A stretch of DNA of 5,180 bases. Origin: Clostridia bacterium. Lineage in GTDB: Bacteria; Bacillota; Clostridia; Christensenellales; Maliibacteriaceae. Numbering within the stretch: position 1 is the first letter of the stretch; each line of letters starts with the position of its first letter. Both the position numbers and the translations under genes were made by a program. Under the pieces are notes generated by a model, which worked only from the letters and a program-made list of their open reading frames with translations, did not search any database and was not told the origin of the DNA. Positions 4,442-5,180 of this stretch are shown one piece after another. The DNA is taken from the NCBI GenBank assembly GCA_017935825.1, contig JAGBGW010000178.1, forward strand, positions 1 through 5,180. Direction: 5' to 3'.

Positions 4442-5180
4442 ATGAATTATACCGAACTGATCGTCTTTATTGCCTACTTCCTGTTTATGATCGGCATTGG
4501 CCTGTTCTTCTTCTTCCGTTCCAAGGGCGGTTCTGATAAGGACTACTTCCTTGGCGGCCGCCAGATGGGCGCATGGGTCTCTGCTCTTTCTGCAGGTGCT
4601 TCCGACATGAGTGCATGGGTACTGCTGGGTCTTCCTGCATCCATCTATGCGCTTGGCATGGGTCAGACCTGGATCGCCATCGGTCTTGGCTTGGGCTATG
4701 CTCTCAGCTGGATCTTTGAAGCACCCCGTCTTCGTCGTTTCTCCATCGCGGCAAACGACTCCATCACCATTCCGCAGTATCTGACCAACCGCTTCCTTTC
4801 CAAGAGCGGTCTTCTGCAGATCATCTGCGCAATCATCTTCATCGTGGCTTACACCGTCTATGCTGCTTCCAGCATCAAGGCTTGCGGCACGCTGTTCAAC
4901 ACCGTTATGGGTATCGATGCCACCATCGCAATGTATGGCGCGGCGATCATCATCATCGGTTACACCTTCCTTGGCGGTTTCAGCGCAGTTTGCTGGACCG
5001 ACTTCTTCCAGGGCCTGCTGATGCTTGCAGCACTTCTGATCGCTCCCATCTTCGCACTGGCACTGGTCAAGGGCGGCAGCGTTGAGGTTTCTCCTCTGCC
5101 CGAAGGCTTCCTTCGTTTTGGTACCAACTGGAAAGAGATCGTCTCCGGTCTTGGCTGGGGTCTTGGCTACTTCGGTATGC
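4442..5180 (+). CDS. putP: PutP-type sodium/proline symporter, N-terminal half (3' truncated by window edge)
   Basis: An inner-membrane Na+/L-proline symporter of the solute:sodium symporter (SSS) family. The first 246 residues are present of roughly 490-500 expected; the frame is open to the right edge. TM1 is at about 6-25 and is followed by the diagnostic DKDYFLGGRQMG (32-43). TM2 carries SALSAGASDMSAW (47-59), in which Asp55 and Ser57 fall at the same numbers as the E. coli PutP residues important for Na+ and proline binding. ITIPQYLTNRF (108-118) and YTFLGGFSAVCWTDFFQG (174-191) are also standard PutP blocks. The remaining visible helices lie at about 70-92, 124-145, 160-177 and 187-209. 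ATG 4442 has AAGGAG at 4430-4435. The gene is driven by a near-consensus promoter and shows strongly biased codon use like the AGCS carrier, which points to high expression. Proline as substrate is well supported, but the second half is not visible. Confidence 0.93.
   Translation, partial: MNYTELIVFIAYFLFMIGIGLFFFFRSKGGSDKDYFLGGRQMGAWVSALSAGASDMSAWVLLGLPASIYALGMGQTWIAIGLGLGYALSWIFEAPRLRRFSIAANDSITIPQYLTNRFLSKSGLLQIICAIIFIVAYTVYAASSIKACGTLFNTVMGIDATIAMYGAAIIIIGYTFLGGFSAVCWTDFFQGLLMLAALLIAPIFALALVKGGSVEVSPLPEGFLRFGTNWKEIVSGLGWGLGYFGM

Noticed and set aside
4882..5085. Small plus-strand frame rich in Arg and His within the PutP gene
   Set aside because: It is an out-of-phase shadow of the conserved PutP reading frame.

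Overview
The window reads as chromosomal DNA of a low-to-mid GC Gram-positive anaerobe, most likely a Clostridia member of the Oscillospiraceae/Ruminococcaceae type. The signs are strong AGGAG-type ribosome binding sites, compact stem-plus-T-run terminators, DegV and AGCS/SSS transporter families typical of gut Firmicutes, and a 'CCGTCACGGCTTCGCCGTGCC' plus C-rich/G-rich hairpin element that I recall as a common dispersed motif in such genomes. The species assignment is inference.

Layout. (1) Bases 1-818, + strand: the C-terminal part of an AGCS-family sodium:alanine/glycine symporter, cut by the window edge and closed by a strong terminator. (2) 916-1812, +: an acetamidase/formamidase-family amidohydrolase with its own ribosome binding site and a perfect 10-bp-stem terminator. 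(3) 1963-3221, +: a compact three-gene phage-type lysis cassette. It encodes an XhlA-like coiled-coil/membrane protein starting at GTG, a 59-residue holin-like protein, and a two-domain endolysin (Amidase_2 plus peptidoglycan-binding domain). The genes are tightly spaced (12-nt gap, then a 1-nt stop/start overlap), with no capsid, tail, integrase or other phage gene in view. (4) 3222-3333: a dense array of hairpins between convergent genes. (5) 3334-4161, - strand: a DegV-family fatty-acid-binding protein. (6) 4162-4441: a divergent intergenic region with a near-consensus promoter, a two-turn direct repeat and nested palindromes. (7) 4442 to the window end, +: the N-terminal half of a PutP-type sodium/proline symporter, truncated by the edge.

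The metabolic genes suggest scavenging of amino acids and small amides: Na+-coupled alanine/glycine and proline uptake and amide hydrolysis releasing ammonia. Each of these genes appears to be its own transcription unit. The lysis cassette is the foreign-looking part. It lies between two terminators that share a GGC-T(6-7)-ATGC end, and it is either a prophage remnant or a host-retained lysis module. I see no tRNA, rRNA, CRISPR array, transposase or integrase in the window.
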